From Coriaria nepalensis (Eukaryota > Streptophyta > Magnoliopsida > Cucurbitales > Coriariaceae), in the NCBI GenBank assembly GCA_027186245.1, contig CP114488.1:8909501-8973500 (forward strand): a stretch of DNA of 64,000 bases, written 5' to 3'. Positions 11,578-25,400 of the stretch are shown here, piece by piece (within the stretch, counting starts at the first letter, position 1; every line of letters starts with the position of its first letter). The position numbers were made by a program, and so were the translations under genes. Under the pieces are notes generated by a model. That model made no database searches and was not told the origin of the DNA. It saw only the letters and a program-made list of their open reading frames with translations.

Positions 11578-12848
11578 TCATACCATCCTAGCCAACCAGA
11601 TCTTCCTTTTTTCCGGATGCATGCACGCGAAAATCTCTCTGGTATCTACATCCCGAAACTTCTCAATGGCATTCATGTAAGTATCATCATCAACCTCCTC
11701 AATCTCATTCAATATCCCAATGCATTTGGATATCGAAAAGTCGTCCTTCGACTCATTATGTACTACTCTACTATTAGACTCTACACTCCTACACCTCATC
11801 TGTTCTGCCTTGGACAGAGTAATCTCTGCCCTCGCTTTAGACACTTCCGCCCACGCTTGAAGAATCGCACCCATTTGGACTGGCCGGTTTTCCTTCATCC
11901 TTTTCCTTTCTACGCCACTATTCTCTCTGCCTGATGAACGTTTTCCAAGTCCCAAGGGAGATACTGTTTCTCGTGGGCTAGTTTGGTTAGGATCATTTGG
12001 AGAGGATATGTCCAGATCGACATCCGTACCTGAAGTGAATATGTCGTCTAGCAAGTCTTGCTCCTCGTCAGTTGTAGGTGGGTCTTGAATTGATGAATGA
12101 AGAGCCTCGGAGCCATTTGATTTGCTAAATATGATTCCTAAGAGTTTAAAGTGATCGCACCCTTTCTTTATGAACTGATTTCCTTTAGGGTTTGCCTGAA
12201 TATAAACAAACCACCTTAAGTTTTAGTACATACTATTTTTCCGTGCATTCGAAGTGCGGTTTAAATGCACTATTTCAGTTTTAAAACCCAGGTTGAGCTC
12301 AGACAGTGCCACTCACCCACTAAAATGAAATATGAATTTCATTGATCAGCAGCTTAGGTCCAAAATCCAGTTTGAGCTCACAAAATCCCATAAATGTCGG
12401 TCACTCAATAAAATGAAAATTCAATTTCTGTGATATGCCAGTTTACCCAAATGCTGACTTAGAAATCTAAACGAAATGCGTGTAAAAAGAAATCAAACTA
12501 AAAGCCCAATAAGCTTACCCGGAGATAGCTTTGCCACGTCTCTTCAGTTGCACGGAGGGAATTACTTTCAACATCCCACCGGAAACCACCATGACGGAGA
12601 AGAGCGGAGAACTCTCTATATCTAGCGCGCAACCTGTGGAACTTCTGCTTGACTTGCTTCAGGTTATATCTGTGTTTCGTCTTGGCATTCAATTCCTCCA
12701 CTATGGTTTTCCATGTTAGTTTTCGGAAAATTTCGCCCTCCATAGTGCCCTTTTTAACCTCATCAACCATTATATCTATCAATATCTTCTCATTACCTCT
12801 ACCCCACATCAAATTGTCAGCCGCATTGCTTGTTTCGGAAGAATCCAT
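11578..12848 (-). CDS. Myb/SANT-like DNA-binding domain protein
   Basis: Exons 12848-12519 and 12195-11578 join in phase 0 into 315 residues. The N-terminal ~100 residues form a Myb/SANT-like domain of the Myb_DNA-bind_3 type: an aromatic start in the MWGRGNEKILIDIM stretch, then TWKTIVEELN and KQVKQKFHRLRARYREFSALL, and a tryptophan pair (GFRW...ETWQSYL). The middle is Ser/Asp-rich and low complexity, with a basic stretch (KRSSGRENSGVERKRMKENR) that could be a nuclear localisation signal. The C-terminus (EEVDDDTYMNAIEKFRD...KRKIWLARM) matches the tail of this plant family, whose members include domesticated Harbinger-type Myb partners and L10-interacting Myb-domain proteins. Specific DNA targets are unknown. 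The gene diverges from NUP160. Confidence 0.82.
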
Positions 12849-13455
12849 CTATAAGAGCATAGATTATGATTCCTGCTCATAGAAATGATATACAATCACA
12901 CTTGATCCTTCATGCTAATTAAACAAAATATCGTTGACGGCAAAACATTCAGAGGGGAAGAATAATTAACGAAATTGAACATGAAATGGAGATGAAAATC
13001 TTTTCTTTTCTGAAATTTTGATGTATTCCTGATATTGATCAATTTGCAGGAAATATCAGGAATCAAAACCCGTAGAAAACATACCCTGGTCATTACAAAT
13101 GCATATAGAAGGAGAAAACCCAACATAAAAGAGGCTGAGTGTTACAGAAATTTACGGTTTTACCTGAAGAGAGATGTATGAAAAGACTTAAAGAGGAAGC
13201 CGATGAGGTTGCAGGAGATGATGAAGGCCGAAGGTGATGAGTGGGTTTTCGGAAGCCCTAATTTCCTAAATGATTAAAATTCCAAAAGAAAAAAAAAAAG
13301 AAAAAGAAAGTTTGGAAAGGAAAATAAAATACTCGGATACGAGTAATTTAAATACGGGTCTAGTCGGTTCGGGGCGGGTCTCAATTTCAAACCCCTGGGT
13401 ACTAGGGTTTAAGAGGGAAGATCGAGTGAAGAAAAATTCAGTGGAGGAGGAAGAA
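12849..13455. promoter_or_regulatory. Shared divergent promoter interval
   Basis: About 600 bp separate the minus-strand Myb/SANT start (12848) from the plus-strand NUP160 start (13456). The leaders and promoters of both genes must lie here. I did not find decisive TATA boxes. The NUP160 frame is open upstream to 13270, but the conserved N-terminus begins at 13456. Confidence 0.5.
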
Positions 13456-16400
13456 ATGGGAAGCCGGTCAACGTCGACCGGAACGGAAGTTCCGATCATC
13501 GGCAGCGATTCTCTGAAATGGATCGAGGTTTCAGTACCTTCCTCTTCTACTACTGTTGGCGCCACCGCTACTGACTCTTCTCCGCCCATTGGACCGCCGA
13601 GTCAGGATTGTGCCTCCTGCGTCGTCATCGGAGATCCTCCGACGTACCTCATCTGGTGCGGCGCTAAGTTCGCAGCCATTTTTATCTATCTTCACATGAA
13701 TTTATCCGAGTGAGAGAGCGTTGTTTTGCATAGATTCCCGCCAATAACTTTTCCCTTCAACAGGAGGATTCACGAGACGCTACCAAATGCTCTCGAGTTG
13801 ATTGAGCTCTCTGTCCATGGAGAATTTTCTAGGAATGGACTGCGAATAAATTTTCCCTTTGCACTCTCTCCATTCGCTTTTATCTACAAGAACGAGGTAC
13901 TAACAACAACAATTCTCTCCCATTTACTACCTCTTCGTTTAATTGCAGAGAAGGAGAAACATGTCAGCTTCTTTTATGTGCAGATTGCTCCCACTCAGAA
14001 GAATCCCTACTTGCTCTATGCTTTCACTGTGACTGGAGTTGCTTTCCTTTTGAAAATTAGGAAAGTTAATGCTTACATATCCTGCTCCATTATCCCATCT
14101 GATGAGCTTCTGGAGCTGGACTTGCAAGCTTATCCGAATAATGGACCAGTAACAAGTGCAGCGGCTTTTGCTGGCTGTCTTGTGGTGGGGAGATACGATG
14201 GGTCTGTTGGTTGTTTCAAGCTTGGCACACTTGACCAGAGTGAACCTGGTATGGACTCATTTTGTGGATTAAGTCTTTGGGGAAATCACTCTTTGGTTGA
14301 TAGAATATTCAGACCCCTATGGGGCTTTTTGTAACCCCTATTAATTGGTTGGTGGATTGTATAACTATCATACAAGCTCATATTTTAAGAGAAAAAGCTG
14401 ATGAATAGGTGACACCAAACACCCCCCCCCCCTCTTCTCCTCCTCCTTCTTCCTCTCTTCCGGGAATCATCATTTATTTTTTTCTGTTCTATGTCAGGCT
14501 TTTTTCTCGAGCTGCGGGATGAGTCAGGAATCAGTCGTCTTCTGGGTTTCATGTCAAGGTGATTATTTACAACATTACTTCACTGGCTCAAGAGTTTATT
14601 TTATGCTGGACTATGCTATTATGTCAGTCCGAGTAAACTTATAATAATAAAATCTTTTGTGTATGGCTCCCATGTTTAATAAACCTGCTGTCATGTAGGG
14701 GTAGGCTGGCAAGCCCTGTGCAGGACATGGTAATATCTGAGGTACGTGGAAAACAGCTTTTATTTGTGCTTCATGCTGATGGAAATGTACGAGTATGGGA
14801 TCTTCTGTCATGTATTCGGATATTTAGTCATACCATGACAGTTCCAACACCACCAGGTTCTATATACTAAATTTAATATTCAATTTGACGTCTTTGGATC
14901 TTCATGACTTGTACTAAATTTACTTTTATTAAGATCATCAGCAATGGAATTTTTGCTCATAATATCAACAAAAAGGGAAAAAAAAATAAAAATCTGGCCA
15001 TGGGAGTCAATAGATGGGTTCCTATATCTCCTGACGTTATGCACCTCCTGTATTAGTCTGGCAACATGGACTTGTCGGGCCTACCTGTAGGGTTAGGTCA
15101 TTTATAGAAATAAAGTAACAAATAGGCATACTTTTGGACATAAGAAATCAACAGCCTAACTGTGTATTCCTTTCTGAGTCACCTTGTACACACAGAATAA
15201 CTTCCCTAATTTTTAGGCAGCTGAAGTTCTCTATGTTGCCACTTTATGTCTTTTGATCCTGAGTCATGACCAATATTAATTTCTTTATTTTTAAAATACT
15301 TGGTCCTTTGCTGATCCTTATGCCTATGGTTACCCCATGTATTTTTCCATATTAAATTTTCATTCATATTAGTAATTTTTATTTTTACTGGTCATGTATG
15401 ATAGTTCATCCCTATCCATACTTTTTTAGCATTTCATCCCTGTCCATATATTGTTGAACTGTCACTAGTTGTATGTTGCAAAAAAGAAGGGAAAAAAAGA
15501 AGAAGGATAAGCCTGTTCAAATAACTATAAGATTTGTTCTTAACTTCTTAACATATGTAGTCTTTTTTTTTAGAAATACATTATGTAGCTTGTACTTAAG
15601 ACTTTTCTTTTTGTCTTCTTGACTTTTCAGAAGCGATATTCATACGAATATGGGTTGGTCAAGCTGATCTGGGTTCAAGTTTGCTACCTTTTGCAATCTT
15701 ATATAGAAAGATGGTATGTATTTGAAAGCTGGTTATTCTATGGATTAATTTTATCAAAGATTTGAACTTCTTTTTCTGCTAAGGCTCGCCCACAATTATA
15801 GTTCTTAACTTGCCACATCAAGTATGACACAAATTAGGCTCCTTATGTTGCAAAGTAAAAATAAATTTTGACCAAGCAAAACAGTATTATAGTAGTTAAA
15901 GCAGATCACTCTTAAATTACTGCACACATCATTGGTGTCTGAGCAGATTATACTTTTAATTCACATTTGGTGATACCCATTTGAGGTGTTCTGTGTGCCT
16001 TTATGCATACTTTACGATGCAATATGTATTGATATTAAGAGGCCTAAATATGAAGGAAGTTGGCTTGGATACTGTCAGTGTATATGGCATACGTTTCAGT
16101 TCGGGGGACAAAATCAGTTTGTTGCTAGACCCTTCAGTGCAATATGTCTCTTTGGATGAGGTAAAAAAAACCTTTTTTGTTTTTCCTAATTTTTTGTTAC
16201 CTATAGTCTTTACTTCAATATAGTGCAAAGCCATTGACTTGTATTTATCATCCCTCTCACTTGTCTTGGCTAGGCATGCCTTGATGTAAAATTTTCTTCT
16301 GAAAAGATATGGATACTGAAAGATAATGGATTGGTCTCTCAAAGATGGCTTGATAAAAATACTCAAGTGTGAGTTCATTCTTCATACTGATTCTTTATTT

Positions 16401-19400
16401 ATGTTGTCTATGGGCATGTTCACTCTAGCAGTTATTTGTTGCTGTGCTAGTCATGCTTTCTATTTCACATTTATGCATATGATGTTCTGTAAATTTTGGG
16501 CAAAAACATCCACGAGACATTTATTTTATTCATTCTGAATAACCTTTATTGTTTTCTAACTTCAACTTCTTATATCCCTATTTTCTTCCCTAGATTACTT
16601 ATATTAGATTAAGTTGTGTTCTTCCCCAGGGTACTCTTTTATTGTTTCACTGTATATGTATTTTATTGAGCACTAGAAAAGGATTCGGAACTTTGAATCA
16701 TGGATCAATAGTTGCATCATGGTTATTTTGTAAAGAGTGGTTGCATAGATCCATACATATATTATCTGGGATAAGTAACAATTCTTGATCCAACTCTTTT
16801 ATTTTTTTGGGCTTATAATGTCTCCTATGACCTCTTCTTTAAGGGAAGAAGCACAATTGTATGCTTTGCAAGAAGAATTTGTTGCTGACCAGCTATTTCA
16901 AAGTCCTGAATATTCCTCAGATGCCCTTCCTCAGATAACACACACAATATTTTCTTCGATGAAGGTAGCTTCACTATGTCACCCATAGCAGATTGCTTAT
17001 GTACCTTTTAGCTGTAATGTTAGAAGATTTACTTTACTGTTTGGGAGATTCATGTCTTTCTGTCTCCGTATTACTTTTTGCTAAAAAAAATGTCTTATTT
17101 ATTTTTTAATATAATGTGCTAGAGTACAATATGTTATAGTCTTGCCTCTTTAAGATGGCGATAGGGATATGACTAACATATGATGTAGATGACTCCCTCC
17201 CAGGATCTATTACATTTTTCTCCCTGTTTATTCTATTGTATTCATTGTTACTGTACTAAGCCTACGTCAAGGTATTATCTACTTATTAAGCAATGATTCA
17301 GTACTTTCTTTAATGATAGCTGGTATGTTTTGGTTGGTTGGTTTTAATTTTTTATCCATAAACAACACCATCATTAGATACAGATTTCTGATATATCAAA
17401 AGGTATGTTAGTTACAATGGCTTGCTTAATATAGACTCTCAATTTCCTGCAGGATCATGCTGTGCCATTTATATCTTCTATATTCCTGCGCAGAGTACTT
17501 CAACCGGGGGTTCTTCATGAATCAGTCTTGCGGACAACATTACATGATTATAGTAGGCTCTGGACTGATTTTGAGTTTCAATCCTTGACTACTGATGGAC
17601 TGAAAAAGGAAATCCTTTCATTGATTGAACTTGAGGTTTCTTTCCCTTTCTTATTGCAGTCCCCATTGATCCTTTCTCTATTTCTCTCTTCCAAAAAACA
17701 ATATCTGTATATTTTACCCTTTGTACTCATGCTTATGCAGCTTTGGAAGGATAAAGTATGGAATGTATTTACATGCAAACTCACAATTCTATACTTCTTG
17801 CTAGGGTGTTGCAGCGAATACAGTATCGATATTTAATTCCTGGAAAAACTTCTGCACCCGCTACTTCCACCACTGGTGCGTGGTCAATGCACCCATTGGT
17901 TTGTATGTAGAGGACTCCACAGGCGCTGTGTGCTTAATAAGGAAAAATTCCATTTCAGTTTTTCGTTGTTTGGAGGATATCGAGCAGCTTGTGGATGGTA
18001 TTTCAAAAGATCATTACCTTTTCATTTCAGATGACTTTTTTTTTTTTTTCCCTTTTTCTTTGTTTATCTTTCATACTGTTGGAAATGTGGGGCAGGTAGC
18101 CTTTTTATTTTTGGCATGAGTTGTTAATCCCCCCCCAACACACTCTTCTTTTCCCAACTAAAATGTTTTCTAAATGGCCTTCACATAATGTTTGCAAGGT
18201 TTTTCTGACGAGGGTGAGATTTTAAGCTTCGGTTCTGGCACATTTGGTGATGATCAATTGGATATTCTTCTTGAGGTGATCAAATGCATTAGCAGTGTTA
18301 GCCAACGGTTGGGGAAAACGCCTTCAGCTATCTTTCAAGAGTTACTCCTGAACAAATCAGTTATTGGTTCTGAAGAAATTGTAGCTAAGATTTTGAAGAT
18401 CCTTGAAAATGGATATAACTCATCACTCGTGTCGCTTGAAATCTTTGATCTTGGGATTGATCGTGCATGGGAGAGGGGACTCAAAGAACGCAAAGATCTG
18501 CGGAAATTTTCTGTTGACATGCTATTGTCTCTTCATTCTTTATGCAAAAAAGCTGCCTCCTGGGACAGGGTGCTAGATGTCATCGAGAGGCTTATGGAAT
18601 TTCTTGTGCCTCACAAAATTATTCAGAAACTTGATTCTCAAGTGTTATCAGATATCAATACCTCCATCTTGGTCCAAGCTACGTCACAAATTGCAAAGGC
18701 GATGTTTGATTCTTCATTGGATGTCCTGTTGTTTCTGAGCTATCTGATAAACAACAGTGCTCAGGTCAGTTTTGACATACGGTTTAATACCCAATCTTCA
18801 GCATTTTCTTAGTTCTCTGCTGGTTAAGTGAAGTAAGACTTTGTCTACTATTTTTTTGCATGCATGTATCCACTAACAGTCAAAATCACAATGTGTCATG
18901 TCATCAATGAGATGACATGAATTTTGATATCTATTTATGTTGCTTATATTCTCTGATTTCTATATTCCCTATGCTATTTGGTGGCGTTTGGTAAGAGCAC
19001 TTTTGTAGTTGAAAAGTTAGAAGACTTTCTACTTGCTTAGATCTCGCTGATATGGAATCATCTTTTGGAAAAGTATAAGTCTAGAATAAGCATGACATTT
19101 GAAAGGGATAAAGGATTCAATGTCCGTTCTTGTTTTGTGCTTTTAAGGGTTCAATGTAAGTAAGAATTTAGTTGTCAAATGTAGATCCACATGGACCATG
19201 ATGATAAATCTAGAGTTCAACATCAGTTGGTTCCCATGATTGAAGAAACCATTTCTGAGTGGCACATCATTCATTTTATTGCGACCACACCTTCTGAACC
19301 TGCTGCGATTGAAGATTTCAGTTCTCAACTTTCATTACTACAAATCGGTATGTTTCTTCTCGCAGTTGTTGGTTTGAGCAGTGTCCTATAGTTTTATAAA

Positions 19401-22400
19401 GTAAGTCTGTTATTGCTTTGAGAACTGTAATTCTAAATTTCTACTTCAACTTAAACAATTTGGTTGAGTGAGTTGTTCATGTGCAAATCTTTGAATGAAT
19501 ATATCCTGTATGTTCACTTTTCCTTTTCCTTTTTTGTTAGAAATAAAAAGATATGTTAGGATTTGGTTAGAGAAATCTTAGGAGAAATATTAGGAAGAGA
19601 TATCTTAGAATATTTTCCTAATGATATGAGATTGTAAATTAGTTGTTAAGATCTTACCATAACTAATCTAGGGTTTCTAGTGTATAAATACCCTATGTAT
19701 GTAATCTGAAAATAACAATGAGAACAGATTATTAAAAGTGTTTTCATGGTATCAGAGCTTGGTACTTCTAAGGTCATTAACGGTTGACTTAATCAACCGG
19801 TGACCTCCATTCGTTTATTGCTCGGAAAACAGACCTCTCAAGAAGACGTATTCTTCAAATTTATAACAACATGGGTGACGATTCCTTGACAGTCATTGAG
19901 AGGAAGCCGTCGTCCCTAAGCCTCAATGAGAAATCCACCATCCAGATCACAACACATCTGTTGAATGGACAGAATTTCCTAAGATGGTCTCAATCAGTGA
20001 GACTATTTCTTAGAGGAAAAGGAAAGATGGGGCATATAACGGGAACTACAACAGCACCTAATATGAAAGATCCGAATTATTCTACCTGGGAAGAAGAGAA
20101 CTATACCATCATCTCTTGGCTGGTGAACTCGATGGTTGAAGATATTGGTCAAAACTACATGTATCTCCCTACTGCAAAGGAGGTTTGGGATGCAATATCC
20201 TCTACTTTCTCAGACTTAGGAAACTCAGCACAGGTATATGAGATTAAGACCAAGATCAGAGAGATGAAACAAGGAGACATGACTGTCACCAATTATTATA
20301 ATAAGATGTTAGGATTATGGCAAGAACTAGATCTGTTTTATGATCTTGACTGGGCATGTGGAGTAGATGCTGCACAGTTCAAGAAAACAGTAGAAAAAGA
20401 CAGGGTGTTTGAGTTCTTGGCTGGTCTCAACCCTAACCTAGATGAAGCAAGAGGTCGAATTCTAGGAAAAGAACCACTACCTTCTACAAGGGAGGTTTTT
20501 TCAGAAATTAGAAGGGAAGAGAGTCGAAAGATTGTGATGATGGGAAAGAAGGGTTCTATGGAAATCCTTGAAAATTCTGCACTCAACACCACAATATCAA
20601 CAGAAGAAGTGGTAACTGCAGCAGCGGCTTATAAACCAAGAGGATCTAATTCCTTCTATGGTCAAAATTCGAGGTTTGAGGAGAAGGTTAAGGTGTGGTG
20701 TGATTACTGTAACAAGCCCAGACATACTAGGGCTACCTGCTGGAAAATTCATGGAAAGCCACAGAATTGGAAGGGCAACCGAAGTGGAGATAAAAACAGT
20801 CATGGAATGCATGCGTCCATTGAAACCGAGACATCATCTCCTTCTCTTAGCAAAGAACAGCTTGATCAAATATACAAAATAATAAGTCAAATTCCTACCT
20901 CTAGTTCAGGTTCTGTTTTTCTCGCAAAAAAAGGTAGTTTTCCCATAGCTTCAACTGTTTTTTCTAATCTAGAACCATGGATCATTGATTCTGGTGCGTC
21001 TGATCATATGACCAATTCATCTCATTTTTTCACCTCATATACTACTTGTCCCGGTAATCTAAAAATTCGTATAGCAGATGGGAGTTTATCTCCAATTGCA
21101 GGAAAAGGTTCAATCACTATCTCAAATGATCTTACTCTAAAATCTGTCTTACATGTCCCTAAATTATCATGTAATCTCTTATCAGTTAGCAAACTTACCA
21201 AGGATTCTAATTGTTTAGTGAAATTCTATGACTCTTACTGTGAATTTCAGGATCATCATTCGAAGAAGATGATTGGCAGTGCTAGGATGGTTGATGGACT
21301 CTATTATTTTGATGAATCAACTACCAAGGGTGGATAAGCTCAAACTGCAAGTAGTAGTATTTCTATTCCTGTTAAAGACAAAATAATGTTATGGCACTAT
21401 AGATTAGGTCATCCTAGTTTTCCTTACCTTAAGCATTTGTTTCCATCGTTCTTTAAAGACAATAATGTTAATCCAATGTCTCTTCAATGTGAACCATGTC
21501 AATTATCAAAACATCAGAGAGCTTCTTATAAATCTCATTCCTATCAAGCTTCTAGACCATTTTATTTAATTCATAGTGATATTTGGGGACCCTCTAGAGT
21601 AACAACTATTTCAGGTACTAGATGGTTTATATCCTTTATTGATGATCATACTAGGATATGTTGGGTATTTCTTTTAAAAGAAAAAGCCGAAGCTGCTAAA
21701 AAATTCAAAGAATTCTATTATATGATTGAAAATCAGTTCTAAACACAAATCCAGATTCTTAGAACCGATAATGGCAAAGAATACTATAATTCAATCCTAA
21801 ATGAGTTCTTGACAGAAAAAGGCATGCTTCATCAATCTACATGTTATGATACCCCTCAACAAAATGGGATAGCTGAAAGGAAAAATAGACACCTACTTGA
21901 AGTTACTAGATCAATCATGTTTACTATGGGGGTCCCTAAGTATCTATGGGGGGAAGCAGTCCTTACAGCCACTTATCTTATAAATAGAGTTCCCTCTAAA
22001 GTACTAGAATATCAAACTCCTATAAACAAACTACTAGAAATATTCCCTCATATTCGGATATTTAACTCCTTATCTCCTAGAATTTTTGGTTGCACAGTTT
22101 TTGTTCATATACACAAACACAATCGGTCAAAACTTGATCCTAGAGCTGAAAAGTGTGTCTTTGTAGGCTATTCTCCAAATCAAAAAGGGTATAAATGTTA
22201 TCATCCTACGTTAAAAAAATTCTTTGTGAGTATGGATGTGACTTTCTTTGAAGACACACCTTACTTTACTGAAAATTCTCTTCAGGGGGAGAGTAATTCT
22301 AGGATGGAAGATAATTTTTGGGAAACTTCAAACTCTTTACCTCTACCAGTTCTAAATATGCCTACTCAAAATGTCCCTCAATCTAGTAACCTATATGATC

Positions 22401-25400
22401 CTTCCCTTTCTATAGAATCAAATGTTATAGACTCTTTGTCAGGGGGAGAAAAACTACAAACAGTGCAGCAACCTGAGCTGTTAGTCTACTCTCGGAGGAA
22501 GCAGATTCAGAATAAAGAACCTCAATCTCCTACCTACCAAAATGTCTCTGTGGATGATGATCTTGTAAATGAAACAGGTATTACAGTTCCAAATGTTTCA
22601 AGTATTTCAAATCATCATGATAAAGTTGTTTCTACAAATTCTGATCTCGATATCCCTATTGCCCTTAGGAAACAGATTCGTACTTGTACTATGCATCCTA
22701 TTGCTAAATATGTCTCCTATCATAGGTTATCTCCTAGCTATAGAACCTTTACTGCTAATCTATCCAGTGTTTCAATTCCAAAAGATATTCAGGAAGCAAT
22801 GAGTCAACCAGAATGGAAAATGGCTGTATTAGAAGAGATGAGAGCACTTGAAAAAAATGACACGTGGGAGATTATGAGCTTACCTAATGGAGGAAAAACG
22901 GTAGGCTGCAAATGGGTGTTTACTATGAAGTACAATGCAGAAGGGAGGATTGAAAGGTACAAGGCAAGGCTTGTGGCTAAGGGTTTCACACAAACCTATG
23001 GAATAGATTACCAAGAGACATTTGCCCCGGTTGCTAAGGTAAATTCTATTAGAGTATTGCTTTCACTTGCTGCTAATCTCGAATGGCCTTTACAGCAGCT
23101 AGATGTGAAAAATGCATTCCTTAATGGGGAATTAGAAGAGGAAGTGTTTATGGATTTACCACCTGGTTTTGAAGGACATTATGGAACAAGGAAGATTTGC
23201 AAGTTAAGAAAGTCACTATACGGCCTAAAGCAATCACCTAGGGCATGGTTCGATCGCCTAACTAAGTCTCTAAAGGGTCGTGGATATCACCAAACTCAAG
23301 CAGATCATACATTATTTGTTAAACATTCTAGGGATGGTAAGATTGCCATTCTTATTGTTTATGTGGATGATATGATCCTAACTGGAAGTGATGTAGATGA
23401 ACTAGAAATGTTGAAGAAATTTCTGGCCACAGAATTTGAAATAAAAGACCTTGGATCTGTGAAGTATTTTTTGGGAATGGAATTTGCGAGATCTAAGAAG
23501 GGAATTTTTGTTTCTCAAAGGAAGTATGTACTTGACTTGCTTAAGGAAACAGGTTATCTCGGGTGCAAACCGGTTGAAACTCCTATGGAAGCAAACTTAA
23601 AGTTAGAGGCAGCAAGTTCAGATAGGATGGTAAATAGGGAACAGTTTCAAAGGCTAGTGGGAAGACTCATCTACCTATCTCATACTAGGCCAGATATAGC
23701 TTTTGCAGTAAGTGTTGTGAGCCAGTTCATGCACTCACCTGGAGAAGAACACTTTGATGCTGTTTACAGAATACTCAAGTATCTAAAAGGAAAACCGGGA
23801 AGAGGATTGCTATTTCATAATCATGGACATGTTAGGATTGAAGCATTCACAGATGCTGACTGGGCAGGTAGTGTAACTGATAGAAGGTCTACCTCAGGCT
23901 ATTGTACTTATGTTGGTGGAAATCTAGTAACTTGGAGAAGTAAAAAACAGAATGTTGTAGCTAGAAGTAGTGCAGAAGCTGAGTTTAGGGCGGTAGCTCA
24001 AGGGATTTGTGAAATACTATGGCTAAAAGGGTTGCTTGAAGATTTAAAGTTCTCGAGTACTACTCCTATGACACTCTACTGTGACAATAAAGCAGCTATC
24101 AATATTTCTCATAATCCGGTTCAGCATGATAGGACTAAACATGTGGAGATTGATAGACATTTCATTAAAGAGAAGTTGGAAGAAGGCATAGTGTGTATGC
24201 CGTATATTCCTACAGATCAACAAGTTGCAGATATATTTACTAAAGGATTACAAAAGATTCATTTCGACAAGTTGGTGTGCAAGCTGGGTTTACTAGACAT
24301 CTTTGAACCAGCTTGAGGGGGAGTGTTAGAAATAAAAAGATATGTTAGGATTTGGTTAGAGAAATCTTAGGAGAAATATTAGGAAGAGATATCTTAGAAT
24401 ATTTTCCTAATGATATGAGATTGTAAATTAGTTGTTAAGATCTCACCATAACTAATCTAGGGTTTCTAGTGTATAAATACCCTATGTATGTAATCTGAAA
24501 ATAACAATGAGAACAGATTATTAAAAGTGTTTTCATTTTTATCTATTTATTTTGATCCATGTACCTCTTCTCATCACACCTGAGATCAGGTTTGAAGTAA
24601 TTGATTTACTATTGTTTTGGTCAGACTTATGGATGCCACATATCATAATCCTTACAAGCAAATATGTGTCTTTGGGGCTATTAATATGGATTGTATGGAA
24701 GTCATGCTGCTGCTTTTGATTAACATTATAACCATCTTGTTCACTTGGTTCAGATACCAAGGCTGGTAAAGAATCATCGAATGAGAAGCTTGGAAAATGC
24801 GACTTCACAGTAGCTTTTGTACTCTTACTAAATTACAACATCTCCGCTGGGGAGCCAGGTCACCTTTCTTCAACCTACCTCCCTACCCCATATGACATCC
24901 TCACTGCAGTACGAAATTTTACCAGTTTGATCATTTGGGGAAAGACTGGAGAATGTTCATCGTTCTTGAATAATTCAATTCAGTTGGCAGTGATCCTTTT
25001 TAGGCATGGCCAGTATGACACCGTTGAGGTTACTTTGCCTTTCTTTGAAAGCTTCCCTCCTTCCTCCATTTTCTAAAGGTAAATTTATTTTAATTTTCCA
25101 TATTCAATCTCTTGCAGTATCTGCTTAGGGTTGTGGAGGAACGTTCACATAATGAGAAGACATCTCACAGCATTCAAGATAGTGATGGTGGATGGTGCTT
25201 ACTTAATCATCTTTTGGGATGTTGCCTTCTAGCTCAGGCAAAGTTTAAATCGCATGGAGTGATGAAAGAGAGGAAGGTACATGAAGCTGTTCGCTGTTTG
25301 TTTAGGTATTCTATTTGCCCTCTTATTCATTCTTCTGCATCTTGAGGTTCATCAGTAGACATTTGAGCTCTGTACTCCTGATGTTATCAAGAAAGTGGCT

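Larger units (their letters stand above)
19535..24535 (+). mobile_element. Ty1/copia LTR retrotransposon inside NUP160 intron 13
   Basis: The element is 5001 bp, in the same orientation as its host gene. It has two 212 bp LTRs (TG...CA ends), a primer-binding site, one gag-pol reading frame in the order protease, integrase, reverse transcriptase, RNase H (copia order), a polypurine tract and a 5 bp target duplication TTTTT (19530-19534 and 24536-24540). The LTRs differ at a single base: T at 19655 versus C at 24444. It is structurally complete but carries two in-frame stops in gag-pol. Host exons 13 and 14 on either side remain in phase, so the element should be removed with the intron. Confidence 0.96.

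Noticed and set aside
21335..21337. TAA as a programmed gag/pol readthrough signal
   Set aside because: It lies after the protease motif, not at a gag-protease border, and a second stop of the same kind occurs 400 bp later. Simple mutation explains both better.
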